From Planobispora rosea (GTDB taxonomy: Bacteria > Actinomycetota > Actinomycetes > Streptosporangiales > Streptosporangiaceae), in contig NZ_BMQP01000014.1 of assembly GCF_014648175.1 (NCBI RefSeq), forward strand, positions 124,001 to 188,000: a stretch of 64,000 bases of DNA, given 5' to 3'. Numbering within the stretch: position 1 is the stretch's first letter; every line of letters begins with the position of its first letter. Shown here one piece after another: positions 25,794-35,788 of this stretch. The notes under the pieces are model-generated. The model was not told the DNA's origin, searched no databases, and was given only the letters and a program-made list of their open reading frames with translations. The translations under genes and the position numbers were made by a program.

Positions 25794-25813
25794 TTCTCCT
25801 CCTGCGGGTGTGG

Positions 25814-28800
25814 TCAGCGGATCGTGTAACGGACGATGAGGTGGGGGTCGGCGGCCCGGTCGTGGCGCACGACGGTGTCGTCCGCGGGAACGGCCAGGGT
25901 GAGCTCGCCCGTCTCGGCGAGTTCGGCGTCGAGCGCCGGCAGCGCCGCGGCGGCCACCGGGGAGGGGCCCCGGACAAGGTCGTCGCCGGAGATCCCGTAC
26001 AGCTCGATCGCGCTCAGTTTGATCTCGGCGGACTGGGTGAAGTACGGGAACCAGCTCCTGCCGATCCGCACTGACAGGCCGGCGGCACCGGCCAGGAAGG
26101 CCGCCCACTCCGTCGGGAAGTCATGGCGCAGGCTGAACGACCGCGCGAGGGTCCGGCTCGCCGCGGTGGCGAAGCGTTCGCGCAGGTCGGCGACCACGGC
26201 GTCGGACCGCACCCCCGGGCGGGCGGTGTATCCGATGTGCAGCACGGCGTCGGAGACGCTCGAATAGTCGAACGTGCGCAGGCCCGAGGGCAGGTTCAGG
26301 GCCCAGGTGCTGATCGCGCCCGCCCCCTCGAACGGCAGGTAGCGGTCGTCGCGCGCCGCGGCGTCGAACAGCCCGGCATCGCGTACGGCGGAGCTGGTCA
26401 CCACCGACTCCAGGGCGCCGGGGTAGTCCAGGAACCGCGGGTCCTCCCCCGGCATCCGGGCGTACCGGTTGTCGATCAGCCCGGGGCCGCGGCGGACGGA
26501 GCTGCGCTGCAGCGACAGCGTGGCCGTGACCGACGTGTAGGGGCCGGTCACGGCCGGCAGGCTGAGCGCCACGGTGCGGATGCGGCGCAGGTGGTGCCCG
26601 GGCGCCTCCAGGTCGAACAGCCATTCCGGCACGGTGAACTGGCACGCCCCGCGCGAGCGCAGTTCGAGCAGGGCCAGCGGGTCGAGCATGCGGAGGGAGA
26701 CGTGGGTGGTCAGCTCGAACTCGCGCCGGTCGTGCTCCAGGTAGGCCAGTTGCAGCCGGGTGAGGTCGTGGTGCAGCCGCTCCCCCGCCTGCAGCCCCCG
26801 TCTGCCGGTCTCCCAGTGCGAGAACCCGATGAAGGTCTGCTCGTCGACCTCGGGGCGCATCAGCTCCCGCTTCACGGCCTGTTCGGCGGAGCGGGCGACG
26901 TCGACCGCCATCCGGTAGCACTCGGCGAAGCTGCGCGACACCTCGCCGTGCAGCCAGGTGTACAGCTCGGTGTTGGTGTCCTTGGAGGCCAGGAAGGCGT
27001 CCACCTCCTGGGCCCGCCGGATCTGGTCGCGGCCGAGGTCGTAGTCGCGCCGCGCGACCTGTTCGTGCACGAGCGCGGCGATGAGCTGGCGCCCGTTCTG
27101 CATCAGCTCCAGCGCGGCCTGGTTGCTCTGGTGGACGAAGTCGAGGTCCCGGCGCTGGTACCCGGCGATCGCGGCCGCCCGGTTGCCGTCGTAGACGTCC
27201 TGCTCGGCGGCCCCCCGGATGGCGGTGGCGAGGGTCCTGCCCACCGACGACAGCAGCGGCCCGCCGAACTCCACGTGGCCGCCGATGCCGAAGGGCTCGA
27301 TGTCGACGCCCATGTTCGGCAGCATGCCGAGCACGCCGAAGATGGTGTCGACGGTGGTGGCGTCCTTCTGCTTGTCCCGCGCGGCCGGCAGGTGGATGTT
27401 CAGCTCGGCGAACTCGTTGGGGATCAGGTCCAGTGATCCCTGGCTCTGCGCGCCCGACTGGACCTGCGGGTCACCGTCGCGCGCCAGCTGCGGCGCCGGG
27501 CGGCTCTCCTGCGCGATCGCGGTCGCGTACTGCCCGACCAGCTTCTGGAACACCTCCGGGAAGGTCTCCTCGGTCACGGGCGACCGGGTCAGGGTGACCT
27601 CGCGCAGCTTGTCGACCTCGGACTCGGGGCGGCCGAGCAGCAGTTGGAAGTGGCGGTAGCGGGCGAAGGCGGCGGCGCGGGTGCGCAGCAGCGCCTCGGT
27701 GTTCGCCTCGGCCTCCTTCCAGGCGAGGAAGCGGACGTCACGGCCGAGGCGGGCCATGCCGATCTCGTGCCCCTGCCGCAACCGCGCGAGCTCCTCGCCG
27801 TCGCGCCGGTCCATCGCGGACAGCAGCGCGGCCCCGGCCGCCCTGACCTCCGCCGTGATCTCCAGTGCCTTCTGGATCAGCAGGGTCGCCCGTACCGGCG
27901 AGACCGGCGCCCGGGTGCCGGCGACCGCTCCGGCGACGTCGATCCCGGCCGCGGTGGCGCGGGTCAGGAGACCGGGGTCGAGAACGGGCGCGAAGAGCGA
28001 GAGCTGACGGACGACTCCGGTGATGTCCTGACAATTGCGGATCTTGAAGAGGCGATCGGCGACGGTGTCCCAGAGCATGAGCAGCCGGTCGTTGCGCGGG
28101 ACGCAGAAGTAGAGGCTGCGCCCGATCCCCAGCAGCGCGGTGCCGTTCGCCCCGACCCCGGCCGCCCCGGGAGCGGGCGTCCCGGCGAACGGGAGCTGGT
28201 TCTCCAGCTTGACCAGCGCGTTCCCGAACGCCCCGAGACCGGCCTCCTTGAGCTGGCGGTAGCTCATCCGGGGAGCGGCCCGGTGCCGGGGCACCTCCGC
28301 CGGGCGCGGGCCGAGGATGTTGCCGGCGAGCACGTACAGCTGGGTCGCCTCGTTGACCGACTCCGCGGTGTCGAGCCGGAACAGGCTGTCGCCCCAGGCG
28401 ATGAGGTTCTCCAGGTACTTCATCACCACGTAGTACTGGTAGGCCACCACCCGGGTCCTGGCCACCCGGTGCGGCCGGAAGGGCTCGCGGCGCAGCCCCT
28501 CGTAGCTCAGCGCGGCAGCGGCCAGCAGGATCCGCTCCTCGGGGGTGAGCTCGGCGGGCGGGCGGCTCAGCACGGCCACCAGCTCGTCGACCCGCGGCAT
28601 GTCGCCCGGCCGCGGGTCGCGGAACCGGACGAACTTCCAGAACCGCTCGGGCACCGGCGTGCCGGGGTCGGTGGCGGTCGGGTCGAAGACGTGGTGGAAC
28701 CAGCGCTGGGCCTCGGCGAAGCGCTGGTTCTTGCTCAGGTGCACCGCGATGGTCACCGGGGCGTGGAAGAACAGCTCCCAGTTGTAGACCGAGTACGGCC

Positions 28801-29032
28801 CCGCCTCGCTGACGTCGATGTTCTTCGGGGACGCGGTGACCGTGAAGCTCGGGTCCCCGCCGGGCGCGGACGGGTCGTTCGGGTCGTAGATCCGGTCGAA
28901 GAACGGTTCGGAGACCTGCTGGACCGCCAGGTCGAGCAGGCCGTCCACGGACCGGTGGTTGAGCCGTTCCACCAGCATCCCGACGTAGGGATGGAAATGG
29001 TTCTCGAACACGAACGACGTCGTGTCGGCCAT
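25814..29032 (-). CDS. Tc toxin A subunit, C-terminal half (pore-forming and TcB-binding)
   Basis: This 1072-aa protein matches the C-terminal part of insecticidal TcA proteins (TcdA/TcaB type). The helical pore-forming region includes GGPLLSSVGR and the long amphipathic run around DFVHQSNQAALELMQNGRQ. It is followed by FTVPEWLFDLEAPGHHLRRIRTVALSLP and VTGPYTSVTATL, the hallmark of the TcB-binding end. TcA normally forms a pentameric bell that injects the TcC toxin through a needle. Here TcA is split: the N-terminal half is encoded 18 bp upstream. GGAGAGG lies just before the ATG. It has no signal peptide, as is usual for Tc proteins. Confidence 0.9.
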   Translation of the reverse strand: MADTTSFVFENHFHPYVGMLVERLNHRSVDGLLDLAVQQVSEPFFDRIYDPNDPSAPGGDPSFTVTASPKNIDVSEAGPYSVYNWELFFHAPVTIAVHLSKNQRFAEAQRWFHHVFDPTATDPGTPVPERFWKFVRFRDPRPGDMPRVDELVAVLSRPPAELTPEERILLAAAALSYEGLRREPFRPHRVARTRVVAYQYYVVMKYLENLIAWGDSLFRLDTAESVNEATQLYVLAGNILGPRPAEVPRHRAAPRMSYRQLKEAGLGAFGNALVKLENQLPFAGTPAPGAAGVGANGTALLGIGRSLYFCVPRNDRLLMLWDTVADRLFKIRNCQDITGVVRQLSLFAPVLDPGLLTRATAAGIDVAGAVAGTRAPVSPVRATLLIQKALEITAEVRAAGAALLSAMDRRDGEELARLRQGHEIGMARLGRDVRFLAWKEAEANTEALLRTRAAAFARYRHFQLLLGRPESEVDKLREVTLTRSPVTEETFPEVFQKLVGQYATAIAQESRPAPQLARDGDPQVQSGAQSQGSLDLIPNEFAELNIHLPAARDKQKDATTVDTIFGVLGMLPNMGVDIEPFGIGGHVEFGGPLLSSVGRTLATAIRGAAEQDVYDGNRAAAIAGYQRRDLDFVHQSNQAALELMQNGRQLIAALVHEQVARRDYDLGRDQIRRAQEVDAFLASKDTNTELYTWLHGEVSRSFAECYRMAVDVARSAEQAVKRELMRPEVDEQTFIGFSHWETGRRGLQAGERLHHDLTRLQLAYLEHDRREFELTTHVSLRMLDPLALLELRSRGACQFTVPEWLFDLEAPGHHLRRIRTVALSLPAVTGPYTSVTATLSLQRSSVRRGPGLIDNRYARMPGEDPRFLDYPGALESVVTSSAVRDAGLFDAAARDDRYLPFEGAGAISTWALNLPSGLRTFDYSSVSDAVLHIGYTARPGVRSDAVVADLRERFATAASRTLARSFSLRHDFPTEWAAFLAGAAGLSVRIGRSWFPYFTQSAEIKLSAIELYGISGDDLVRGPSPVAAAALPALDAELAETGELTLAVPADDTVVRHDRAADPHLIVRYTIR

Positions 29033-29050
29033 GGCGGGTCCTCTCCGCGC

Positions 29051-32000
29051 TCAGCTGGGGATGATGATCGTGTCCAGGCCGGGGAAGGCCGCCGGCGCGG
29101 CCAGCGGTCCGGGGAAGCGGCCGAACGGCTGCAGCCGCGACGGGCCGGCCGGGTCGGGGTGGACGTAGAAGACGTGCCTGCTGTCCTGGAAGAAGAACGG
29201 CGCCCGGCGCGCGTCCTTCAGGCGGTGCATCGGCCCCATCCCCCGGTAGGGCGACCGGCTGGCGCGCAGCACCGTCAGCTCGTGGAACGGGTCGTCGCGG
29301 TAGCTGACGACGAACGGGCCCATGCTGGAGAACTGCCGGTCCGCGAGGAAGCCCGGCGAGCCGCCGGTGTCGTCCTGCTTGCGGACCGGCAGGCTGTGGG
29401 TGGTGTAGAGCCGGAAGTGGGAGTTGCCGGTGCCGCCCGCGCTGGGATTGAGCACGATGACGCCGAGGCTGTCGCGGACGCCGGTCTCGTCTTTCTCGAT
29501 GTCCGAGGCCAGGCGGAGCGAGAGCGGGTCGCCGACCACGCTGAACTCGGCGCCCAGATCGATCGGGCGGTCGGGGTCGGAGGTGCGCGGCGACTGCCAC
29601 CGGCCGTTGTAGTACTCGCTCCAGAACAGGCTCACAGTCAGGGTGGCCGTCGCGCGCAGGGACAGATCCCGTACGGCCAGATCGCCCAACCGGGCGTCCG
29701 GCGAGGCCGTCGCGGCGAACGGGCCCGGTTGCCGGTGGTCGGGCTGCTTGGAGACCGACAGCCAGAACAGCAGGAACCGGCCCTTCCAGATGACGGGCAG
29801 CACCGGGTCGTCCGGGATGTCGACGTTGACCCGCTCCCAGGGCCTCCACGTCCCGTCCAGCGTCCGGTGGTAGTAGCCGCGCCTGGCCCCGGACGTGCGT
29901 CCGATGACGTGCACCAGCGGGTCGGGGACGCCGGTGCCCGCGGCCTCGCGCTCCTGCAGGTGCATGCCGGCGATCTCCAGGTTCGCCACCTCGTCGAGCC
30001 GCTCCAGGTAGTGGCCCAGCGCGACGGCGGCCGCCTGGTCGGTGATGTCGGACTGGAGCAGCTCGGACTCCACCTCCCGGAAGAACGGCGACTTGTCGTC
30101 GCGCAGCTCGGGGTCGAGCCAGTTCTCCGGGAAGAGGAACACCCTGCGGTTGGCCTCCCAGATCCGGTAGCGCTTCATCGCCTCCCAGCGCTGCGGGTCG
30201 ATCGACTCCGGTGAGACCTCGGGCTCCAGGTTGAGCAGGCAGCGCGCGACGAACAGCTGCACGGTCGAGATCGCCTGGGCGATGCGGGACGTCGTCATGC
30301 AGGGGTCCATCTGCACGTCGACGAGCAGCTTCTCGTAGAGCCGGTCGGGAGAGGCGAACCCGCCGGTGACCTCGTCCACGGACAGGTCGGGGTCGGGATT
30401 CTCCTGGTGCAGGACCCGGCCGACCAGGGCGTCGCGGGCGGCGCGCCGCAGCTCGTTGTGGATCGGGCGCACCGCCTCGGCCCACGCGGCGTCGTCGTAG
30501 CGCGCGCGTACGGCGTCCCGCAGGTCGCGTACGTCCTGCGCCGACGGGGCGGCCCGGACCATCCGGGCCAGCGCCGTGACCGGCAGCACGACGGTGCGCG
30601 ACAGCTCCAGCACCTCGGCCACCCGCCACAGCCCGTCGAGCCCGCCCGACACGGCCGTCTCCATCCCCAGATGGGCCGCGGCGTCGTCCACGGCCGCGGG
30701 GGTGACGCCCGCGAGTGCCGCGACCGGCTCCGACGGCGGACCCGGCACGGAGCCGTCGAGCAGTTCGGCGATCGCGGTGCCCGTGACCCCCCAGCGTTCG
30801 CGCAGTCGCCGATAGCGGGCCAGGGCGGCGACGGCGCGCACCAGCGCCCGCGAGGCGGCCGCATCGCCGGTGCCGGGCACCGCCGACAACCAGCCGACGT
30901 CCCCGATCCGGTACTGCGGGGCACGCGCGAAGGACAGCAGCTCCCGGATCGAGAGCCGGAACGCGGCCGCCAGTTCCAGGGCCGCCAGCAGCCGCCGGTA
31001 GGCGCCGGTGAACGCCTCGACGAGATCCGCGGGACAACACGCGGCGCCCGGCAGCACCACCTGGGCGACGCCCTCGGCCCGCCAGTGCAGTCTCAGCGCG
31101 GCGGCCAGCCCGGACGCGGTCAGTTCGAGCCGCACCGGCCGCCCGGCCACGAGCCCGACCGGATCCGCCGTCCAGACCCCGCCCTCACGCCGCAGCGGCA
31201 CCTCCCGGCCGTCGAGCCGGAGCGCGACCGCGGAGCCGTCGGCCTCGGCCGACAGCGTGTAGTCCCCCGAGACCGCCGGGTCGACGAAGGCGCTCCACAC
31301 CGCGCTGATCGGGCCCGTGGCTATCCCGGACGCCTCGCGCAGGTCGGTCCCGCCCGGCCCGTAGTCCACCGCGGGGGCGAGCGAGGTCCTGGCCGGGGCG
31401 CCGGGACCGGCCGCGGAACCGGCCCAGAAACGTGCGCGCAGGCCGGTGGCGGTCACGGCGGCCAGGTCGTCGCCGGCCGGCAGCCGCGGCGCCGAGCCCG
31501 GCATGGCGACGGGGTCCTCGACGAGGGCGGCGACGGCCTCGGGGTCCGTGCCCGTCGCGGCGCCGAGCACCTCCCCCAGCCGCCTGCGCCGCAGGCGGGG
31601 GCGGAGATCCTCCAGCAGCGCCGTCCCCAGGGCCGCCCGCTTGGCCTCGCCGCCCGGGTCGGCGGGGTCGTCGGGGGTGGCCGCCCAGACGCGCCAGTGC
31701 TTCTGCAGGACCGGTTGGGCGCGGAACAGCGGCAGGTACTCGGCCTGCCCGGCGTTGGCCAGGCCCGAGACGGCCTCGGCCAGCCGCGGGGGCAGGCCGG
31801 GAAGCGCCGCCACCCGCGCGGCGGCCTCCGGGGTCAGGACCCCGCGGTGGATCAGCAGCGACCGGGCCGCGTCGTAGGACAGGCCGGGCGCGATCGCCGG
31901 CACCGGTTCCGGCAGCTCCGCCTGGTCCTGGGCGTAGGCGATCGTGTAGGTCGAGGCCCCCGCGAGGAGGCCGAGGAACGCGTCGCCGACGTCCGGGGGG

Positions 32001-35000
32001 AACACCGAGGTCAGGACGGTGCGCAGGGCCGACTCGCTCCACCACGCCCCGGCCGGCGCACGGCGGTCGGTGAGCGCGGCGCGGACCGAGCGCAGGACCG
32101 GCATGATCCGGGGATCCAAGGTGCCGTCCCCGGCGTCCGGGGTGCCGTCCTCGCCGAGGGCCAGCGCGACCAGACGCGCGACGGGGAGGCCGGAGTCCCG
32201 TACCGCCTGCACGAGGCGCACGAGCTTCAGGAAGTCCGGGTCGGGCCCGTCGAGCGGCTCGAACGGCTTCCAGCCGGTCGCGTCGATCACGCCGGCCAGT
32301 TCGGCCACCCCGATCCGCAGCGCGCGGGCCAGATAGCCGTGGCGGAACAGCAGGCTGACCGAGGCGACCGAGAGCGGTGTCTGCGGGCCGACCGCCGCCG
32401 CGCGTACGACCACGGCGAACTCCTCGGCGGTGAGTTTCAGCGCCGCCTGCAGGGCCGGGCCGTGGTCGAGCAGCCGGGCGTCGGGCCGGGCCGGGGGGTT
32501 GCCGTCGGGGCCGGGACCGAACACCGGATCCGTCCCCAGCAGCGTGGAGGCGGGGAACAGCCTGCGGTACGGGGACTGGGGGCCTCGCGTCCCCAGCGGC
32601 GCGAAGCAGCCCAGCAACCACGGCAGATCGTCCTCGGCGTCGAGCCCGAGGAGATCCGCCGCGGCCAGCAGGTGCCCGAGCCGGATCAGGACGGTCTCGA
32701 AGCCGGCGTCGAGGGCGCGCCGGACCTCGTCGGCGGGCGCCGTGACCGGTGTCGCGGCGGGCCAGAGCGCGGTGACCACCTCGTCGGTGCGCTCGACGCT
32801 CCAGCCGAGCCGGGACCGGAGGCGGACGAACCGGGCGATCGCCAGCAGGTCGACCGCCCGGATCCGGTTGCGCTCCGGGTCGGGCAGCGCCCGTCGCAGC
32901 TCCATCGCGGCGAAACCGCCGGTCGAGTCCCCCGCCGGGGGTTCCCGCCCGCTGGGGTCGGTGAGCACGATGACGTTCATGATCCGTTCGTGGCGGGCCG
33001 TCAGCCAGGCGACGACGTCCCCGCCGAACGGCGTGGTGTCCAGGCCGGGGCGGAGCGCCGCCCGGAACTCCGCCGGTGTCATCGTCCCGTCGTGCAGCTT
33101 CTGGACGGCGGTCAGCCCGACGCCCAGGGTGCTCATCGGGACCAGCAGGTCGGCGTCGGGGTTGACGAACCGCGTCCGGAGCAGGCTCACCAGTTCCGCG
33201 GGACTGAGCCCGAGCCGGCGGGCGAGCCGGCGGGCGTTGCCCGCTCCGGCGACGAGCTGGGCCTCCGTCACCCGTGCCGGGTCGTCGCCGTACAGCGCCT
33301 GGGCCGTCACCGCGGGCCCGCACAGCACGTCCCGCTCGGCCGGGCCGACGCCCGCCCGCTCCCGCACGACGTCGCTCCACGACCGGCCGCCGCCGTCGTC
33401 GGGAGCGAGCACGGCCATCGCCTCCCGGAGCGTCAGGCCGACCTGGGCGAGGTAGGCCCGCAGGGCGGCCAGGCGCTGGTCCCACGGGAGCAGCAGCGGG
33501 TAGCAGGCGGTCCGCAGGACGGAGTAGGCGGCGTCGTTCACGAACTGCGGCGAGGCCAGCAGCTCGGCCGTGCCGGTGCCCGGCGCCACATCGTGGCCCC
33601 GGTAACCGTCGATGGAGGCGTGGACGACGAGGTGTTCGAGGATCTCGTTCGCCAGGTCCACGTAGGGCAGCTCGATCTCGGTGTTCTCGCAGCTCAGGGC
33701 GGTGTGCTGGAGGTCGGGGCGGCGCCGCAGGAGCACCTCCAGCGCATTGCCGCCGCCCTCGGTGGCCGATTCGGTTCCGAGGAACTCCAGGAGGTCGACC
33801 AGGTACGCGGCCGGGCTGAGCACCGACTCGCACTGCTCACAGGCGCCGGTGTCACCCGGCCCGAACAACGTCTCCAGGGTCGGCAGCGTCCGTGGCCCGG
33901 CCGAGCGCGCGGCCCCGTGCGCGGCCCGGGCCGCCGCCACCGGGCCGGTGGCGGCGGCGGGCCCGCCGCGCGGCACCGCGAACACCTCGGGCGCGGCCCG
34001 GGCCACCAGGTGGCTGGTGGCCGTGGCCAGCACGGCGCTGTGGACCTGGTCGCTGCGCCGGAAGGTCTCCCGGGCGGCGTCCTCGCCGCCGAGGGCGTCG
34101 GCGAACCGCGCCACGAACGGGGCTTCCCCGTACAGGGCGACGGCCCGGGCGGAGTCGAACCCGAGGGCGCGCAACCCGCGCACCGCCTGCGGCGTCGGGG
34201 CGACGGCGACGATCCGCTGAAGGGTCGCGATCTCCTCCCGCACCGGCGGGGGAAGCTCGATCGACCGCGCGCCGAGGTAGTCGTCGACGGGGTGCACGGT
34301 CAGTTCGAACCGGTCGTGGTGCTCGGCGAGGAAGTCGGCGACCGCCCGGCCGGTCCCCACCGGGCCGCCGACCGGGATCGCCCCCTCGGCCACCTCGGCG
34401 CCCAGCACGGCGGTGGGGTGCCGCAGCCGCAGTTCCTCGGCCAGGATCTCCGCGTAGGCGTCCCGCCGCGCGTCCTCGTCCTCTCCCGGGACGTCGTCGG
34501 GGACCGGTACGTCGGCGGTGAGGTCCCGCCGCCACCGGCTCGCGTGGTGGTAGCCGGCCGCGGCCAGGTCACCGACCCGCGACGGGGCGGGACCGGCGTG
34601 GAGTCCGGCGATCAGGGGGGCGTTGTTGCGGGTCAGGGCGGCCAGCGCCCCGTCGAGCTCCAGCCGGGCGGCGCTGCCGGGGAACTCCTCGCGCACCCTC
34701 GCCCACAGCGCCGCGGGCGAGCCGCCGTGCTCGCGGTGGATCTGGGCGAAGCGGAGGCGGTCGGCCTCGTCGGGCAGGGTGTCGCGCAGCAGGTCGCCCA
34801 GGCGCCCGTCGCCGGCCCCGCCGGGCAGGTCGAGAACGGCCTGGCAGGCGAGGCCGCGGGCCGTCTCCAGACCCGCGGGGATCTCCGCGGTCAGCTCCGG
34901 CGCGATGATCCCCTGCTCGGCGGCGCGGACCCAGACGGTCTCGATCACGGCGGTCGGCGCGAGCGCCCACAACCGCGGGCCCGCGGGCAGTCCGGCCCGG

Positions 35001-35614
35001 TAGAGCGCGTAGTGCAGCGGGGCGGGGATACCCGTGCGGTCCGCCTCCCGGTCGGCGAGCGAGGCCATGGCGACGGCCCGGGCCTGCCATCCGCTCTTGG
35101 CCGCCGCGAAGGTCACGTCCCGGCGCTCACCGTCCTCGACGAGATCGGCCGGCCGTACCGGATCCCCGCCCGCGCCCGCCAGCCCGCGGCCGATGTCGGC
35201 GACGAGGCGGCTGTACTCGTCGAGGGCGGGTACGGCGCCCGCCGGGAGCACGACGTCCACCTCCTCCCGCGGGCCCGCGTCGAAGCGGGTCGCGGAACGG
35301 GCGATCACCTCGCGTGCGGGACGGGTGGCCGCCCCGCCTGCGGGCCCGGCGGTCGCCTCGCGCCCCCGCGCCGCGTCTCCCGGCGTCCGGACGACCCGTA
35401 CGACGAGATCCAGGCTCGCTCCGGGACCGCACCGGGCCGACTCGGGATCGAAGGACAGCTCGAACGTGCCGTCCGGCCCGACTCCGGCGGTGCCGACCAG
35501 GTGCTCGCCGCCGACGCGGAGGTCGGCGACCTCCACGGCGACACCGGCCGTGACGGGAGAGCCCGCTTCGTCGCGCACCGTCCCGACGACCTGAAACCTC
35601 GTATCGGGTGTCAT
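29051..35614 (-). CDS. Tc toxin A subunit, N-terminal half (shell and receptor-binding)
   Basis: This 2187-aa protein opens with a beta domain of the carboxypeptidase-regulatory/transthyretin type (about 1-110). It has the VRP1/TcA signature LFGPGDTGACEQCESVLSP near residue 580, a PA14-like beta-sandwich (about 1390-1515) and the neuraminidase-like/TcA shell region to the end (about 1720-2187, including RYRIWEANRRVFLFPENWL). Together with the next gene it equals a full TcA. The two-gene split resembles TcaA/TcaB. ATG 35614 has AGGAG 8 nt upstream and is preferred over a GTG at 35650. It is divergent from the TcB-TcC gene. Confidence 0.9.
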   Translation of the reverse strand: MTPDTRFQVVGTVRDEAGSPVTAGVAVEVADLRVGGEHLVGTAGVGPDGTFELSFDPESARCGPGASLDLVVRVVRTPGDAARGREATAGPAGGAATRPAREVIARSATRFDAGPREEVDVVLPAGAVPALDEYSRLVADIGRGLAGAGGDPVRPADLVEDGERRDVTFAAAKSGWQARAVAMASLADREADRTGIPAPLHYALYRAGLPAGPRLWALAPTAVIETVWVRAAEQGIIAPELTAEIPAGLETARGLACQAVLDLPGGAGDGRLGDLLRDTLPDEADRLRFAQIHREHGGSPAALWARVREEFPGSAARLELDGALAALTRNNAPLIAGLHAGPAPSRVGDLAAAGYHHASRWRRDLTADVPVPDDVPGEDEDARRDAYAEILAEELRLRHPTAVLGAEVAEGAIPVGGPVGTGRAVADFLAEHHDRFELTVHPVDDYLGARSIELPPPVREEIATLQRIVAVAPTPQAVRGLRALGFDSARAVALYGEAPFVARFADALGGEDAARETFRRSDQVHSAVLATATSHLVARAAPEVFAVPRGGPAAATGPVAAARAAHGAARSAGPRTLPTLETLFGPGDTGACEQCESVLSPAAYLVDLLEFLGTESATEGGGNALEVLLRRRPDLQHTALSCENTEIELPYVDLANEILEHLVVHASIDGYRGHDVAPGTGTAELLASPQFVNDAAYSVLRTACYPLLLPWDQRLAALRAYLAQVGLTLREAMAVLAPDDGGGRSWSDVVRERAGVGPAERDVLCGPAVTAQALYGDDPARVTEAQLVAGAGNARRLARRLGLSPAELVSLLRTRFVNPDADLLVPMSTLGVGLTAVQKLHDGTMTPAEFRAALRPGLDTTPFGGDVVAWLTARHERIMNVIVLTDPSGREPPAGDSTGGFAAMELRRALPDPERNRIRAVDLLAIARFVRLRSRLGWSVERTDEVVTALWPAATPVTAPADEVRRALDAGFETVLIRLGHLLAAADLLGLDAEDDLPWLLGCFAPLGTRGPQSPYRRLFPASTLLGTDPVFGPGPDGNPPARPDARLLDHGPALQAALKLTAEEFAVVVRAAAVGPQTPLSVASVSLLFRHGYLARALRIGVAELAGVIDATGWKPFEPLDGPDPDFLKLVRLVQAVRDSGLPVARLVALALGEDGTPDAGDGTLDPRIMPVLRSVRAALTDRRAPAGAWWSESALRTVLTSVFPPDVGDAFLGLLAGASTYTIAYAQDQAELPEPVPAIAPGLSYDAARSLLIHRGVLTPEAAARVAALPGLPPRLAEAVSGLANAGQAEYLPLFRAQPVLQKHWRVWAATPDDPADPGGEAKRAALGTALLEDLRPRLRRRRLGEVLGAATGTDPEAVAALVEDPVAMPGSAPRLPAGDDLAAVTATGLRARFWAGSAAGPGAPARTSLAPAVDYGPGGTDLREASGIATGPISAVWSAFVDPAVSGDYTLSAEADGSAVALRLDGREVPLRREGGVWTADPVGLVAGRPVRLELTASGLAAALRLHWRAEGVAQVVLPGAACCPADLVEAFTGAYRRLLAALELAAAFRLSIRELLSFARAPQYRIGDVGWLSAVPGTGDAAASRALVRAVAALARYRRLRERWGVTGTAIAELLDGSVPGPPSEPVAALAGVTPAAVDDAAAHLGMETAVSGGLDGLWRVAEVLELSRTVVLPVTALARMVRAAPSAQDVRDLRDAVRARYDDAAWAEAVRPIHNELRRAARDALVGRVLHQENPDPDLSVDEVTGGFASPDRLYEKLLVDVQMDPCMTTSRIAQAISTVQLFVARCLLNLEPEVSPESIDPQRWEAMKRYRIWEANRRVFLFPENWLDPELRDDKSPFFREVESELLQSDITDQAAAVALGHYLERLDEVANLEIAGMHLQEREAAGTGVPDPLVHVIGRTSGARRGYYHRTLDGTWRPWERVNVDIPDDPVLPVIWKGRFLLFWLSVSKQPDHRQPGPFAATASPDARLGDLAVRDLSLRATATLTVSLFWSEYYNGRWQSPRTSDPDRPIDLGAEFSVVGDPLSLRLASDIEKDETGVRDSLGVIVLNPSAGGTGNSHFRLYTTHSLPVRKQDDTGGSPGFLADRQFSSMGPFVVSYRDDPFHELTVLRASRSPYRGMGPMHRLKDARRAPFFFQDSRHVFYVHPDPAGPSRLQPFGRFPGPLAAPAAFPGLDTIIIPS

Positions 35615-35695
35615 CGCGACCACTCCTGCCGAGACGGTGCTGTCGGGCACGGTGGGTTAACAGGCCACTACAGGCTGGCACACGGTGTGGCGCCT

Positions 35696-35720
35696 GGACA
35701 GGCGGCGCGCCGCCTTGTCC
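35696..35720. promoter_or_regulatory. Palindrome in the divergent Tc promoter region
   Basis: GGAC, then the perfect 16-bp palindrome AGGCGGCGCGCCGCCT, then TGTCC forms a nearly perfect 25-bp inverted repeat. It lies midway between the TcA start (35614) and the TcB-TcC start (35789). A second small palindrome (CACAC-G-GTGTG, 35679-35689) is next to it. The position suggests a shared operator controlling both arms of the locus. No convincing -35/-10 pair was found. Confidence 0.5.
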
Positions 35721-35788
35721 GCTATCTGACGGCGGCGTACAAGTGGACCCGGGACCATCGAGTCGAGGATGTCAAGGGCGGTGGCTCG

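Noticed and set aside
30407..35788. Upstream extension of the TcB-TcC frame to a 4489-residue protein
   Set aside because: The extension is antisense to the TcA gene and has shadow-type composition. The SpvB domain begins just after ATG 35789.
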